A stretch of DNA of 64,000 nt from NCBI GenBank assembly GCA_964354255.1, contig CAYGYX010000003.1, forward strand, positions 1 through 64,000, given 5' to 3'. Source of the DNA: VGBK01 sp964354255. GTDB lineage: Bacteria; Actinomycetota; Acidimicrobiia; Spongiisociales; UBA11373. The position numbers and the translations under genes are program-made. The notes under the pieces were generated by a model. That model did not search any database and had not been told where the DNA came from. It saw nothing but the letters and a program-made list of their open reading frames with translations. Numbering within the stretch: position 1 is the first letter of the stretch; each line of letters opens with the position of its first letter. This document shows positions 1-10,086 of this stretch, one piece after another.

Positions 1-1087
<1,087 letters not shown>

Positions 1088-1239
1088 TCTGGGCCCGAAA
1101 GCCCGAATCCCTGTGTGAGTTCGTCGCCGGGTGGCTGGCCAAACCGTCCACCCGCGACAGCACCACCGCGTCCAGCGCGGGGGTGCTCTGGTTGTACGAC
1201 CAGCCGCGGAGACGCCGAAACATCCCGCGGCGGGCTCGA

Positions 1240-1285
1240 ACTGGCTTTTGACACACTGTTCAGTTGTCAAGGAGCCGGGACTCCG
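1240..1285 (-). promoter_or_regulatory. rRNA leader element upstream of 16S
   Basis: Between the rrn promoter and the 16S gene the minus strand reads CTTGACAACTGAACAGTGTG followed by TCAAAAGCC. It contains an inverted repeat TTGACA...TGTCAA. It resembles the conserved CTTTGAgAACTcAACAGyGTG segment found before 16S in actinobacterial rrn operons, linked to antitermination and processing. The assignment rests on resemblance only. Confidence 0.5.
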
Positions 1286-1331
1286 ACCACCCCAGGGCAC
1301 GCCTCAAGGCGCGCCTCAGGTGCGGCCCGCT

Positions 1332-1360
1332 ACTGTAGCCAAGCCTCGGCCCAACGTCAA
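1332..1360 (-). promoter_or_regulatory. rrn promoter
   Basis: On the minus strand TTGACG (1355-1360) and TACAGT (1332-1337) are separated by exactly 17 bases, a near-consensus -35/-10 pair for the primary sigma factor. Transcription would start near 1325, giving a leader of about 240 bases before the 16S gene. The stretch 1088-1421 holds no gene: it contains this promoter, the rRNA leader and the opposing tyrS promoter. Confidence 0.7.
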
Positions 1361-1385
1361 GGCAGCCCCCAAGCCGACGCATGGG

Positions 1386-1414
1386 TTGGCCGCCGCCCGG
1401 CGCCGGGCTACCGT
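1386..1414 (+). promoter_or_regulatory. tyrS promoter for a leaderless mRNA
   Basis: TTGGCC (1386-1391) and TACCGT (1409-1414) lie 17 bases apart on the plus strand, and the -10 ends 7 bases before the tyrS ATG at 1422. No Shine-Dalgarno sequence is present. That geometry places the transcription start on or beside the A of the start codon, as in actinobacterial leaderless mRNAs. The -35 match is only partial. Confidence 0.5.
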
Positions 1415-1421
1415 CCCTCCG

Positions 1422-2693
1422 ATGACCGACCCCATCAACCTGCTGCGCGGCCGGGGCTTTCTGCAGGCCGTCACCGATGAGGACGCCCTCCGGCACCTCT
1501 TCGCTGCCGAGCGGGTCACCTACTACGTCGGCTTCGACCCCACCGCCGCCTCCCTGCACATCGGGCACCTCATGGGGATGATGGCCATGGCCTGGCTGCA
1601 GCGCGCCGGCCACCGCCCGATCGCCCTGGCCGGGGGTGGCACCGGGCGCATCGGCGACCCCTCCTTCCGCGACGAGGAGCGCGAACTCCTCGACGACGAG
1701 CACCTGCGCCGCAACCTGGCGGGGATCCGCGCCCAACTCTCTCGCGTCCTCGATCTGCAGGACGGCCTGCTCCTCGACAACTACGAGTGGCTCGGCTCCC
1801 TCGGCTTCATCGAGTTCCTTCGCGACGTGGGCAAGCACTTCTCGGTGAACGCCATGATCTCGCGGGAATCGGTCCGGCGCCGTCTGGAGGAACGGGAGCA
1901 CGGCATCTCGTTCACCGAGTTCTCCTACCAGCTGCTCCAGGCGTACGACTTCGCTCACCTCTACGCGGCCCACGGGTGCCGACTCCAGGGCGGGGGCTCG
2001 GACCAGTGGGGCAACATCACCGCCGGCATCGACCTCACCCGCCGCCTGCACGGCGGCGAGGTCTACGGCCTCGTCTGGCCGCTGGTGGAGCGCTCCGACG
2101 GGCGCAAGTTCTCCAAGTCGACCGGGGAGGCCGTGTGGCTCGACGCCGGCCTCACCTCGCCCTATGCCTTCTACCAGTGGTTCTTCAATGTGCCCGACGA
2201 CGACGGCGTCCGCTTCCTCAAGACATACACCTTCCTGCCGCTCGAGGAGATCGCCGCTCTCGACGCCGAGCAACGGCGCGACCCCGCCGCCCGGGAGGTG
2301 CAGCGCACCCTGGCCACTGAGGTGACCCGGATCGTCCACGGAGAAGCGGGACTGCAGGCCGCGCAGCGCGCGACCCGGGTGCTCTTCGGCGACGAACCGT
2401 TCACCGGCCTCGACGACCGGACCCTGGCCGACGCTTTCGAGTCGGCACCTTCGGTGAACCTGCCCCGGGCCCACCTAGAGAACGGGATCACCCTCGCCGA
2501 CCTGCTCGTCGAGTGCGGGGCGGCCGGCTCTCGCGGTGAGGCCCGCCGCCTGGTGGAACAGGGCGGGGTCAGCCTCAACAACCGGCGCCTGGCCGATGCC
2601 GCAACAGTCGTGGGCACGGGCGACCTGGCCGGCAGTGCCACGGTGGTGCTGCGAGTAGGCAAGAAGCGCTACTTCCTGGCCCGTTTCGCCTGA
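1422..2693 (+). CDS. tyrS: tyrosyl-tRNA synthetase
   Basis: Charges tRNA-Tyr with tyrosine in the cytoplasm. The 423-residue protein has the usual family length. The HIGH motif is at residues 46-49, the KMSKS-type loop reads KFSKS at 229-233, and the last 70 residues form an S4-like RNA-binding domain. The frame stays open upstream to 1131, but similarity starts at the ATG at 1422 (MTDPINLLRGRG). There is no ribosome-binding site; a -10 box 7 bases upstream suggests a leaderless transcript. It is transcribed away from the 16S gene and is followed after 87 bases by the PBP gene on the same strand. Confidence 0.95.
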   Translation: MTDPINLLRGRGFLQAVTDEDALRHLFAAERVTYYVGFDPTAASLHIGHLMGMMAMAWLQRAGHRPIALAGGGTGRIGDPSFRDEERELLDDEHLRRNLAGIRAQLSRVLDLQDGLLLDNYEWLGSLGFIEFLRDVGKHFSVNAMISRESVRRRLEEREHGISFTEFSYQLLQAYDFAHLYAAHGCRLQGGGSDQWGNITAGIDLTRRLHGGEVYGLVWPLVERSDGRKFSKSTGEAVWLDAGLTSPYAFYQWFFNVPDDDGVRFLKTYTFLPLEEIAALDAEQRRDPAAREVQRTLATEVTRIVHGEAGLQAAQRATRVLFGDEPFTGLDDRTLADAFESAPSVNLPRAHLENGITLADLLVECGAAGSRGEARRLVEQGGVSLNNRRLADAATVVGTGDLAGSATVVLRVGKKRYFLARFA

Positions 2694-2780
2694 TATCCCC
2701 AGTCCCCTGTGGACAAATCCCCGGCGCAGCGCGCGCTGGCCACTACCCTTCGCCAACAACAACCAACCGGGAAAACCGAG

Positions 2781-5165
2781 ATGCCTCGCCGCGCGGCGGG
2801 CGTGCTGGTGATTGCGCTGGTAGCCGCCGCCTGCGCTGTAGAGCCCATCGAGGATCCGGGCATAGGAGCGGGCAGCCTCACGAGCAGGGTGTACGCCGTC
2901 GATGGGACGGCGCTCACCGAATGGCACGCGGGCGAAGACCGGGTGCTGGTCACCTACGACGAGCTCCCCCGTCACCTCGTGGACGCGGTGGTGGCCATCG
3001 AGGACCAGCGATTCTGGGTACACCCGGGCATCGACCTGCGCGCCGTGGCCAGGGCTGTGCAGGCCAACCTGGAGGCGGGTGAGGTGGTCCAGGGCGGCTC
3101 CACCATCACCCAGCAGTACGTCAAGAACGTCCTGCTCACACCCGAGGTCACCATCGATCGGAAGATGGAGGAGCTCTCACTGGCCCTCGGCCTCGAGAAG
3201 ACCCTGACCAAGCAGGAGATCCTCGAGCGCTACCTGAACACCAGCTACTTCGGCAACGGCGCCTACGGGGTGGGAGCCGCCGCTCGCCGCTACTTCGGCG
3301 TCACCCCGGCCTCCCTCACCCTCGCTCAGGGCGCCTTGCTCGCCGGGCTCATCCGCTCCCCCAACTCGCTCGATCCCTACCTCTACCCCAACGCCGCTCT
3401 GGCCCGCCGGGCCACCGTCCTCTACAAGATGGTCGAGCTCGGCTGGCTGAGCGCTCCCGAGGCCGATGTCGCCGCGGCCACCACCCTGGCCCTGCTGCCC
3501 ACCGGGGCAGCCGACCGCTCGCTGGCCCCCTACTTCACCGACGAGGTGCGCCGCCGTCTCCTCGCCGAGCCCGCCCTCGGCGACACCCCGGAGGAACGCT
3601 TCGCCCTGCTGAACAGCGGAGGCCTGAAGATCTACACCACCCTGGACCCGGCCGCCCAACTGGCTGCCGAGGCGGCCGTGCAATCGGTGCTCCCCGACGG
3701 CGGTCCCTCCGCCGCTCTGGCTGCAGTGGACCCCCGCACCGGCCACGTGATCGCCCTGGTGGGAGGGGCCGACTACTACGACACGACCGATCCCGTCGCG
3801 CAGTTCAACCTGGCGACCCTGGGGCGCCGCCAGCCCGGCTCGGCCTTCAAGCCGTTCGCCCTCGCCGCGGCCCTGGCCGCCGGTATCGGGCTCGACACCG
3901 AGTTCGCCGGCGGTCGCTCGGTGACCATCGCCACTGCCAGCGGTGCCTGGCAGGTGGAGAACTTCAACAGCCTGGCCTACCCCGACCTCACCCTTCTCGA
4001 GGCCACCGTCTTCTCGGTCAACGTCGTCTACGCCCGCCTCATGGAGTTGATCGACCCCCAGTCGGTGGTGGGGGTCGCGGCCGCCGCCGGCATCACCACC
4101 GAACTGGAGCCGCTCCCCTCGCTGGCGCTCGGGGCCCAGGAGGTCAGCGTGCTCGACATGGCCAGTGCCTACGCCACCTTCGCCGCCGGCGGCCTGCACA
4201 TCGACCCGATCTTCGTCACCCGCATCGAGGATTCCGACGGCCGGGTCATCCTCGAGGCCTTGCCCACCATCGAGCGAGCTATCGACGCGGAGGTCGCCGA
4301 GCAGGTCACCGCCGTGCTGACCGAGGTGGTCCGTCGCGGTACCGGGCAGGAGGCCAAGATCGGCCGCCCGGTGGCGGGCAAGACGGGCACCAGCGAAGGG
4401 CAGTACGACGCCTGGTTCGTCGGCTATACCCCGGAGCTGGCAGCGGCGGTGTGGGTCGGCTTCCCGCAGGGTGATCAGCCACTCGAGGCCCCCTACACCC
4501 CCTACACGATCACCGGAGGGACGTGGCCGGCGCAGATCTGGGCCCGCTTCGCCACCGGGGCCCTCTCCGGCATCCCCTACCACGACCTTCCCGACGCCGA
4601 CACCGGGGACCTGGTCTCAGTCGAGATCGACCTCTCCACCGGTTATCTGGCCGGCCCGCTTTGCCCGCGGAGCCACGTGGCCACCGTCCATCTGCACCCC
4701 GACGCGGTGCCCACCGTCAACTGTCCCATCCACAATCCGGAAGGCATCAGCCTCCCTTCGCCGGGGACGGTGCCCGAGGTGGCCGGCCGTGACCTGGCTG
4801 AGGCGGTGACCTGGCTGGAGGTAGCGGGCTACCAGGCAACCGCCGAATGGGTCGGGGCGCCCGGCCGTGTCCCCGGCACCGTGCTGGTGCAGTACCCGGC
4901 CGCGGGCAGCACTTCTCCCACCGGAGCCGAGGTGGCGCTCACCGTCGTCGGGCCCGAGCCGGGCACGGTCGTGCCCGATGTCGTCGGCCTCCCTGCTCAC
5001 GACGCGCGGCGTGCCCTCGAGTCCTATGGGCTCACCGTCGCAGTCTCCGTCGCCTTCGAGCCCGACGTGGGTCGGGCTACCGAGAACCGGGGATTGGTGT
5101 GGTCGCAGAGCCCGGCGGCGGGAGGCTCGCTGCAGAGCCCGGTCACCCTCCTGGTCAACCCCTGA
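2781..5165 (+). CDS. class A penicillin-binding protein with C-terminal PASTA domains
   Basis: Bifunctional peptidoglycan glycosyltransferase/transpeptidase of 794 residues. After a hydrophobic N-terminus, the GT51 domain shows the catalytic EDQRFW (Glu74) and GGSTITQQY motifs. The transpeptidase domain has SAFK (Ser354), an SVN motif and KTGT (Lys534). Residues about 660-794 contain two PASTA repeats, which bind muropeptide or beta-lactam-like ligands. The N-terminus (VLVIALVAAAC) looks more like a lipoprotein signal than the usual single membrane anchor, with Cys18 as a possible lipidation site. The start at 2781 is chosen because this hydrophobic segment begins there; an in-frame ATG exists at 2709. 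It converges with mpg, 33 bases away. Confidence 0.9.
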   Translation: MPRRAAGVLVIALVAAACAVEPIEDPGIGAGSLTSRVYAVDGTALTEWHAGEDRVLVTYDELPRHLVDAVVAIEDQRFWVHPGIDLRAVARAVQANLEAGEVVQGGSTITQQYVKNVLLTPEVTIDRKMEELSLALGLEKTLTKQEILERYLNTSYFGNGAYGVGAAARRYFGVTPASLTLAQGALLAGLIRSPNSLDPYLYPNAALARRATVLYKMVELGWLSAPEADVAAATTLALLPTGAADRSLAPYFTDEVRRRLLAEPALGDTPEERFALLNSGGLKIYTTLDPAAQLAAEAAVQSVLPDGGPSAALAAVDPRTGHVIALVGGADYYDTTDPVAQFNLATLGRRQPGSAFKPFALAAALAAGIGLDTEFAGGRSVTIATASGAWQVENFNSLAYPDLTLLEATVFSVNVVYARLMELIDPQSVVGVAAAAGITTELEPLPSLALGAQEVSVLDMASAYATFAAGGLHIDPIFVTRIEDSDGRVILEALPTIERAIDAEVAEQVTAVLTEVVRRGTGQEAKIGRPVAGKTGTSEGQYDAWFVGYTPELAAAVWVGFPQGDQPLEAPYTPYTITGGTWPAQIWARFATGALSGIPYHDLPDADTGDLVSVEIDLSTGYLAGPLCPRSHVATVHLHPDAVPTVNCPIHNPEGISLPSPGTVPEVAGRDLAEAVTWLEVAGYQATAEWVGAPGRVPGTVLVQYPAAGSTSPTGAEVALTVVGPEPGTVVPDVVGLPAHDARRALESYGLTVAVSVAFEPDVGRATENRGLVWSQSPAAGGSLQSPVTLLVNP

Positions 5166-5198
5166 GGTCAACCCCCCCGTCCCCGGCCCGGCCTCCCG

Positions 5199-5753
5199 CT
5201 ACCCGGCCGGCCCGGCCAGCCGGAACCGCCACGGTCGGTCTGCCGCCCGGGTGATCCCTACCCGAGGGCCGGCTTCGACCAGCCATCCAGCCGAGGGCTC
5301 CCCCAGGAGCCGCACCTTCCCGTTGAGCAGGGAAGCCCCATCCTGCTCCCCGGTGACCCCAAGGGCCTGGCAGAGCCGGCCGGGCCCGTCGCACAGGTGA
5401 TCATCCCGGCCCCGCCGGCGGCGCATGTGCTCCTCCCCCACCAGGGGCCTTCCGGCCCGCAGCAGCACCGCCGACGCCCGGCCGGCCGGGCCGGTCACCG
5501 CGTTCATGCACCAGTGGACGCCGTAAGACCGGTAGACATAAAGGGTGCCCGGCGGCCCGAACATGCTGGCGTTGCGGGCGGTGGGGCCGCCGAACGCGTG
5601 GCTGGCCGGGTCGTCGGCGCCGCCGTAGGCTTCCACCTCGGTCAGCAGCACCTCGCACGACACCCCGCCGATCTCGCTGCGGAGACGCCTCCCGAGGAGG
5701 CCCCGGCCGGCAGCCACCACCTCCCCGGCCAGCAGAGCCGCGAGGCCGTTCAC
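5199..5753 (-). CDS. mpg: 3-methyladenine DNA glycosylase (AAG/MPG family)
   Basis: Excises alkylated purines such as 3-methyladenine in base-excision repair. The 184-residue protein matches the AAG fold: TEVEAYGG with the catalytic-type Glu, the SHAFGGPTARN segment, the MFGPPGTLYVYRSYGVHWCMN core and a DGPGRLCQALG segment. It starts with a GTG that overlaps the argF stop codon (GTGA), so it is the last gene of the infC-to-mpg operon. Family length is about 190-200 residues, so it is full length. Confidence 0.9.
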   Translation of the reverse strand: MNGLAALLAGEVVAAGRGLLGRRLRSEIGGVSCEVLLTEVEAYGGADDPASHAFGGPTARNASMFGPPGTLYVYRSYGVHWCMNAVTGPAGRASAVLLRAGRPLVGEEHMRRRRGRDDHLCDGPGRLCQALGVTGEQDGASLLNGKVRLLGEPSAGWLVEAGPRVGITRAADRPWRFRLAGPAG

Positions 5754-6652
5754 CCCGCCACGTGCAGGAGCAGCGCCTTGAAGGCGTGCAGGCGGTTCTC
5801 GGCCTGGTCGAAGATGCGACTCCGCTCGTGGTCGGCGACCCCGTCGGTCACCTCGTCCCCACGATGGGCCGGCAGGCAGTGCAGGAAGATGGCGCTCTCA
5901 CCGGCCAGGGCGAAGAGCGCCTCGTCCACCCGGTAGGGGGCGAAGAGGCGGCGCCGCTCGCCGGCCTCCGCCTCCTGGCCCATGGAGGCCCACACGTCGG
6001 TGTAGACCGCATCGACGCCCCGTACCGCCTCCGCCGGATCGTCGCCTACCCGGATCTCGACACCGGGCCCGGCCAGGGCCCGCGCCTGCTCCACGATCTC
6101 CACCGCCGGCTCGTAACCGGGCGGCGAGGCCACCCGCACGCTCACCCCGACGAGGGCCGCCCCCAGCAACAGGGAGTGGCACACGTTGTTCCCATCCCCC
6201 ACGAATGCCAGCGACCCCCCGAGCAGGGGACGAGCCTCGGCCAGGGTCTGCAAGTCGGCCAGCGTCTGGCAGGGGTGCTCTCGGTCCGACAGCAGGTTGA
6301 TGACGGGGGCGGTCGCGTGGTCGGCCACCGTCACCAGATCGCCGTGGCGGAAGACCCGGAAGGCCAGCACGTCCAGGTAGCGGTCCAGGGTGCGGGCCAC
6401 GTCGGCCACCGACTCCCGCTTGCCCAGGCCCACCTCATCCTGGCGGAGCACCAGCGGCACCGCCCCCAGGTCGGCGGCGGCCACCTCGCACGACACCCGG
6501 GTGCGGGTCGAGGGCTTCTCGAAGAACAGGCCCACTTTCTTCCCGGCCAGGCGGCCGGCCGCCCGGCCGGGGTCGGCCTTGACCGCGGCCGCAGTGGCCA
6601 GCACCTCCGCCAGCCCGTCGCGCCCCAAGTCGGTGACGCTCAGGAAGTCCAT
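5750..6652 (-). CDS. argF: ornithine carbamoyltransferase
   Basis: Converts ornithine and carbamoyl phosphate to citrulline in arginine synthesis. At 300 residues it is full length. The carbamoyl-phosphate site is seen in FEKPSTRTR, followed by HPCQ, the TDVWASMGQE segment and the HCLPAHRG motif that distinguishes ornithine from aspartate transcarbamoylases. It begins one base after pheT ends and its stop overlaps the mpg start. No other arg genes follow in this window; in many actinobacteria the arg cluster lies next to pheST, so this may be a remnant of that arrangement. Confidence 0.95.
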   Translation of the reverse strand: MDFLSVTDLGRDGLAEVLATAAAVKADPGRAAGRLAGKKVGLFFEKPSTRTRVSCEVAAADLGAVPLVLRQDEVGLGKRESVADVARTLDRYLDVLAFRVFRHGDLVTVADHATAPVINLLSDREHPCQTLADLQTLAEARPLLGGSLAFVGDGNNVCHSLLLGAALVGVSVRVASPPGYEPAVEIVEQARALAGPGVEIRVGDDPAEAVRGVDAVYTDVWASMGQEAEAGERRRLFAPYRVDEALFALAGESAIFLHCLPAHRGDEVTDGVADHERSRIFDQAENRLHAFKALLLHVAG

Positions 6653-6653
6653 G

Positions 6654-9032
6654 TCACCCTCCTCGTAGCCGTCCGCCCAGGGAGGCGGCGACCCCCTCGG
6701 TTATGCGCCCCCGCACCGGCACCAGGTCCTCGTCGGTCAGGGTGCGCTGCGGGTCGCGCAAAGTGAGCCGGATGGCGAGGCTCTTGCGTCCCTCGCCCAG
6801 CGGCGGCCCGCGGAACAGGTCGAACACCTCCACCCGCTCCAGCGACGGCCCGGAAGCGGTCCGCACCTCGGCCAGCAGCGCGGCGGCCGGGACCTCCTCG
6901 GCCAGGTCGAAAGCGAGGTCGAAGACCACCGGCGGGTACGGGCTCGGAGGGGCGAACTGGCGCGCGGGCACCGCTGCCACCAGGGCGTCCAGGTCGAAGT
7001 CGCCCACCGCCACCCGCCCGCCCAAGCCGAAGCGGGCAGCGACCGCCGGGTGGATCTCCCCCACCACGCCGAGCACCGCGTCCCCCGCCAGCACTCGTCC
7101 GGCGCGGCCCGGGTGGAAGGACGGCTCGACGGCTTGCTCGACCCGGGCGTCCAGCCCGAGTGCGCCGGCCAGCACCTCCCATACCCCCACCGCGTCCCGC
7201 GCGTCCCGCTCGGCTGGCTCGCCTTCCCACCGGGCCCCGGGCAGCCGCCCGGTCAGGGCGAAGGCCACCCGTTGGGGCTGGTCGGGCAGGTCTCCATCCG
7301 ACCGGAAGAAGACCCGGCCCATCTCGAACACGGCGACGTCGCCCCGACTCCGGGCCAGATTGGCCCGGAGTGCCTGCAGCAGGCCGGGGATGAGGCTGGT
7401 GCGCAGGAAGGCCTGCTCTTCGCTCAGCGGGTTGCGCAGCCGCACCGGCGACCGGCGCCGGTCGCCCTCCGGCAGCCCGAGCGCGTCGATCTCGGCCTGC
7501 CCCTGGAAGGGGAAGGCCAGCACCTCGTAGCACCCCGCCCCGACCAGGGCCCGGCGCACCAGGCGGCGGCGGCGCTCCCAGGTGGGCAGCCCCTCTCCCA
7601 CGCCCTTGGGGAGGCGCGAAGGGAACTCGTCGTAGCCGTGCAGGCGGGCGATCTCCTCCACCAGGTCGGCCGGGCGGGTCACGTCGGGGCGGTAGGTGGG
7701 TACGGTGACCTGCCACGGGTCGCCCCCGGAGACCCCGAACCCGAGGCGAGTCAGGAGGTCCTCGATGCGCTCCGCCCCCAGCTCCGCCCCCAGCAGCCGG
7801 GCCGGCTCCTTGCGGGGCAGCGGCACCACCCAGGGCTCGATGGGTTTGGGGTAATGGTCGATGAATCCACCGGCGACCTCCCCGCCGGCCACGTCGGCCA
7901 TGAGCCGGGCCGCCCGGGCCGAGGCGATGGGCGGCAGGGCGGGGTCCACTCCCCGCTCGAAGCGGGCCCCGGCCTCGGTGCGCAGCCCGTGCCGCTTGCC
8001 GCTGAAGAGGATCCCGGGAGGGGCGAAGTGCGCCACCTCCAGGAAGATCCGGGAGGTCTCGGGGCGCACCTCCGACGATTCGCCCCCCATGATCCCCGCC
8101 AGGGCGAGCGGCCCGGCCGGCGAGGCGACGAGCAGATCCTCGGTGCTCAGGCGGCGCTCCACCCCATCCAGGGTGGTGAGCCGCTCCTTGGGCCGGGCCC
8201 GGCGCACGACCAGCGTCTCTTCGGCCACCAGGTCCAGGTCGAAGGCATGCAGAGGCTGGCCCAGCTCCAGGGTCACGTAGTTGGTGACGTCCACCACGTT
8301 GCTGATCGACCGCACCCCGGCGTCGCGCAGGCGGAGGCGCATCCACAGCGGCGAGGGGCCGATGCTCAACCCGCGGATCTCCCGGGCGGTGAAGCGCGGG
8401 CAGCGCCCGGCATCCTCCACCACCGCCCGCCCGCGAGTCGGGGCGCCGGTGGCCCCCACATCGGCGGAGAGCCGGCGCAGCGGCACCCGGTAGTGGGCGG
8501 CCAGGTCGCGGGCCAGGCCGTAGATCGACATGGCATCGGACCGGTTGGAGGTGGTGGTTACCTCGAAGAGGACGTCCGGGTAGGGCAGGCAAGCGCCGAA
8601 ATCAGCCCCGACCTCAAAGCCCTCGTCCAGCACCAGGATGCCGGCGGATTCCTCGCTGAGGCCCAGCTCGGCTTCGGAGCAAATCATCCCCCGGGACGGA
8701 ACCCCCCGGATCTCCCGCTCCCCGACGCGCAGTCCGCCGGCGAGCACCGACCCCACCACCGAGAGGGGGACGACGGCCCCGGCCGCGAAGTTCCATGCCC
8801 CGCAGACCACCTCCTGCTCCCCGGTCCCGGTGTCGAGGCGCACCAGGCGCAGCTTGTCGGCTCGGGGATGGGGGCGCACCTCGAGTACCCGGGCCACCAC
8901 CACCCCGGAGAACCGCGCCTCCACCCGCTGCATCCCCTCCACCTCGTGGCCCAGGTTGGACAGGGCGCGCGCGATCTCCTCGCCATCGTCGGGGAGGTCG
9001 GCGAACTCGCACAGCCAGCGCAGGGAGATCAT
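6654..9032 (-). CDS. pheT: phenylalanyl-tRNA synthetase beta subunit
   Basis: Forms the alpha2-beta2 PheRS that charges tRNA-Phe. The 792-residue protein has the N-terminal tRNA-binding OB-fold domain (about residues 40-150), the B3/4 editing and B5 domains in the middle, and a C-terminal FDX-ACB anticodon-binding domain ending at VAASLGGRLRGG. The ATG at 9032 (MISLRWLCEF) overlaps the pheS TGA by four bases; the frame is open further upstream but runs inside pheS. Length is normal for the family. Confidence 0.95.
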   Translation of the reverse strand: MISLRWLCEFADLPDDGEEIARALSNLGHEVEGMQRVEARFSGVVVARVLEVRPHPRADKLRLVRLDTGTGEQEVVCGAWNFAAGAVVPLSVVGSVLAGGLRVGEREIRGVPSRGMICSEAELGLSEESAGILVLDEGFEVGADFGACLPYPDVLFEVTTTSNRSDAMSIYGLARDLAAHYRVPLRRLSADVGATGAPTRGRAVVEDAGRCPRFTAREIRGLSIGPSPLWMRLRLRDAGVRSISNVVDVTNYVTLELGQPLHAFDLDLVAEETLVVRRARPKERLTTLDGVERRLSTEDLLVASPAGPLALAGIMGGESSEVRPETSRIFLEVAHFAPPGILFSGKRHGLRTEAGARFERGVDPALPPIASARAARLMADVAGGEVAGGFIDHYPKPIEPWVVPLPRKEPARLLGAELGAERIEDLLTRLGFGVSGGDPWQVTVPTYRPDVTRPADLVEEIARLHGYDEFPSRLPKGVGEGLPTWERRRRLVRRALVGAGCYEVLAFPFQGQAEIDALGLPEGDRRRSPVRLRNPLSEEQAFLRTSLIPGLLQALRANLARSRGDVAVFEMGRVFFRSDGDLPDQPQRVAFALTGRLPGARWEGEPAERDARDAVGVWEVLAGALGLDARVEQAVEPSFHPGRAGRVLAGDAVLGVVGEIHPAVAARFGLGGRVAVGDFDLDALVAAVPARQFAPPSPYPPVVFDLAFDLAEEVPAAALLAEVRTASGPSLERVEVFDLFRGPPLGEGRKSLAIRLTLRDPQRTLTDEDLVPVRGRITEGVAASLGGRLRGG

Positions 9033-10075
9033 CGGAACTGCTCCAGCACCCGCAGGTCGGGATCGAAGAAGTAGCGCAGCTCCGGCACCCCGTGGCGGAT
9101 CATCGCCAGCCGGTCGATACCCACCCCGAAGGCGAAGCCGGAGACGGCGGTGGGGTCGTAGCCCACCGCCTCGAAGACGTTGGGGTCCACCACCCCGCAA
9201 CCGAGGAGCTCTATCCAGCCGCTGCCACCGCAGACTCGGCAGCCCGACCCGCCGCAGGCGAAACAGGTGGTGTGCAGCTCCGCCGAGGGCTCAGTGAAGG
9301 GGAAGAAGTGGGGCAGGAAGCGCACCTTCTGCTGCGGGCCGAAGAACTCGCGAGCGAAGTGCGCCAGAGTCCCCTTGAGGTCGGCGAAGGTGATGTCGGT
9401 GTCCACCGCCAGCCCTTCGATCTGGTGGAACACCGGCGTGTGGGTGGCGTCCAGAGTGTCGCGCCGGAAGACGCGGCCCGGGGAGACCAGGTAGACGGGC
9501 GGCGGGTGCTGCTCCATGTAGCGCACCTGCACCGGCGAGGTCTGGGCCCGCAGCAGCACCCCCTCCGGGTCGGGGCCGTGCTCCACGTACAGGGTGTCGC
9601 TCTCCAGCCGAGCGGGGTGGGCAGGCGGGGTGTTCAGCGCGTCGAAGTGGTAATAGGCAGTCTCCGCCTCCGGCCCGTCGGCCACCGTGTAGCCCAGGGC
9701 CACGAAGATGTCGGTGACCTCCTCGAGCACCTGCATTACCAGGTGTGCCGCTCCCCGGGCGGGCGCCCTCCCCGGCAGGGTGATGTCCAGGTGCTCCCTT
9801 TCCAGACGAGCGGCTTCCTCGGCGGCCGTCACTTCGGCCCGCCGGGCGGCGATGCGCTCGGCAAGGCGGCCGGCGATCTCGTTGATGGCCCGCCCCACCT
9901 CGCGCCGCTGCTCGTCGGCCAAGCCGCGCAGGCTGCGGCGGGCCTCGGCCACCGCCGAAGCGTTGCCCAGCACCTCGCGTTCCAGGGCGTCGATCTCGGC
10001 CACCACCCCGGCCGTACCGAGGCGGGCCAGGGCATCCTCCTCGACGGCCCGCAGACGGGCGCCCACATCGTCCAT
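9029..10075 (-). CDS. pheS: phenylalanyl-tRNA synthetase alpha subunit
   Basis: Catalytic subunit of PheRS, 348 residues. An N-terminal coiled coil (about 1-90) precedes the class II catalytic core, with motif 2 around SPGRVFRRDTLDATHTPVFHQ and motif 3 near GFAFGVGIDRLAM. A CxxCxGxGCxxC cysteine cluster before motif 3 is typical of many bacterial PheS proteins. The gene follows the RNA methyltransferase gene by 11 bases, and its stop overlaps pheT. Confidence 0.96.
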   Translation of the reverse strand: MDDVGARLRAVEEDALARLGTAGVVAEIDALEREVLGNASAVAEARRSLRGLADEQRREVGRAINEIAGRLAERIAARRAEVTAAEEAARLEREHLDITLPGRAPARGAAHLVMQVLEEVTDIFVALGYTVADGPEAETAYYHFDALNTPPAHPARLESDTLYVEHGPDPEGVLLRAQTSPVQVRYMEQHPPPVYLVSPGRVFRRDTLDATHTPVFHQIEGLAVDTDITFADLKGTLAHFAREFFGPQQKVRFLPHFFPFTEPSAELHTTCFACGGSGCRVCGGSGWIELLGCGVVDPNVFEAVGYDPTAVSGFAFGVGIDRLAMIRHGVPELRYFFDPDLRVLEQFR

Positions 10076-10086
10076 GGCGCCGGAGG

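Noticed and set aside
1131..1421. N-terminal extension of tyrS in the same frame
   Set aside because: It runs through the opposing rrn promoter and leader and has no similarity to TyrRS; the conserved protein starts at 1422.
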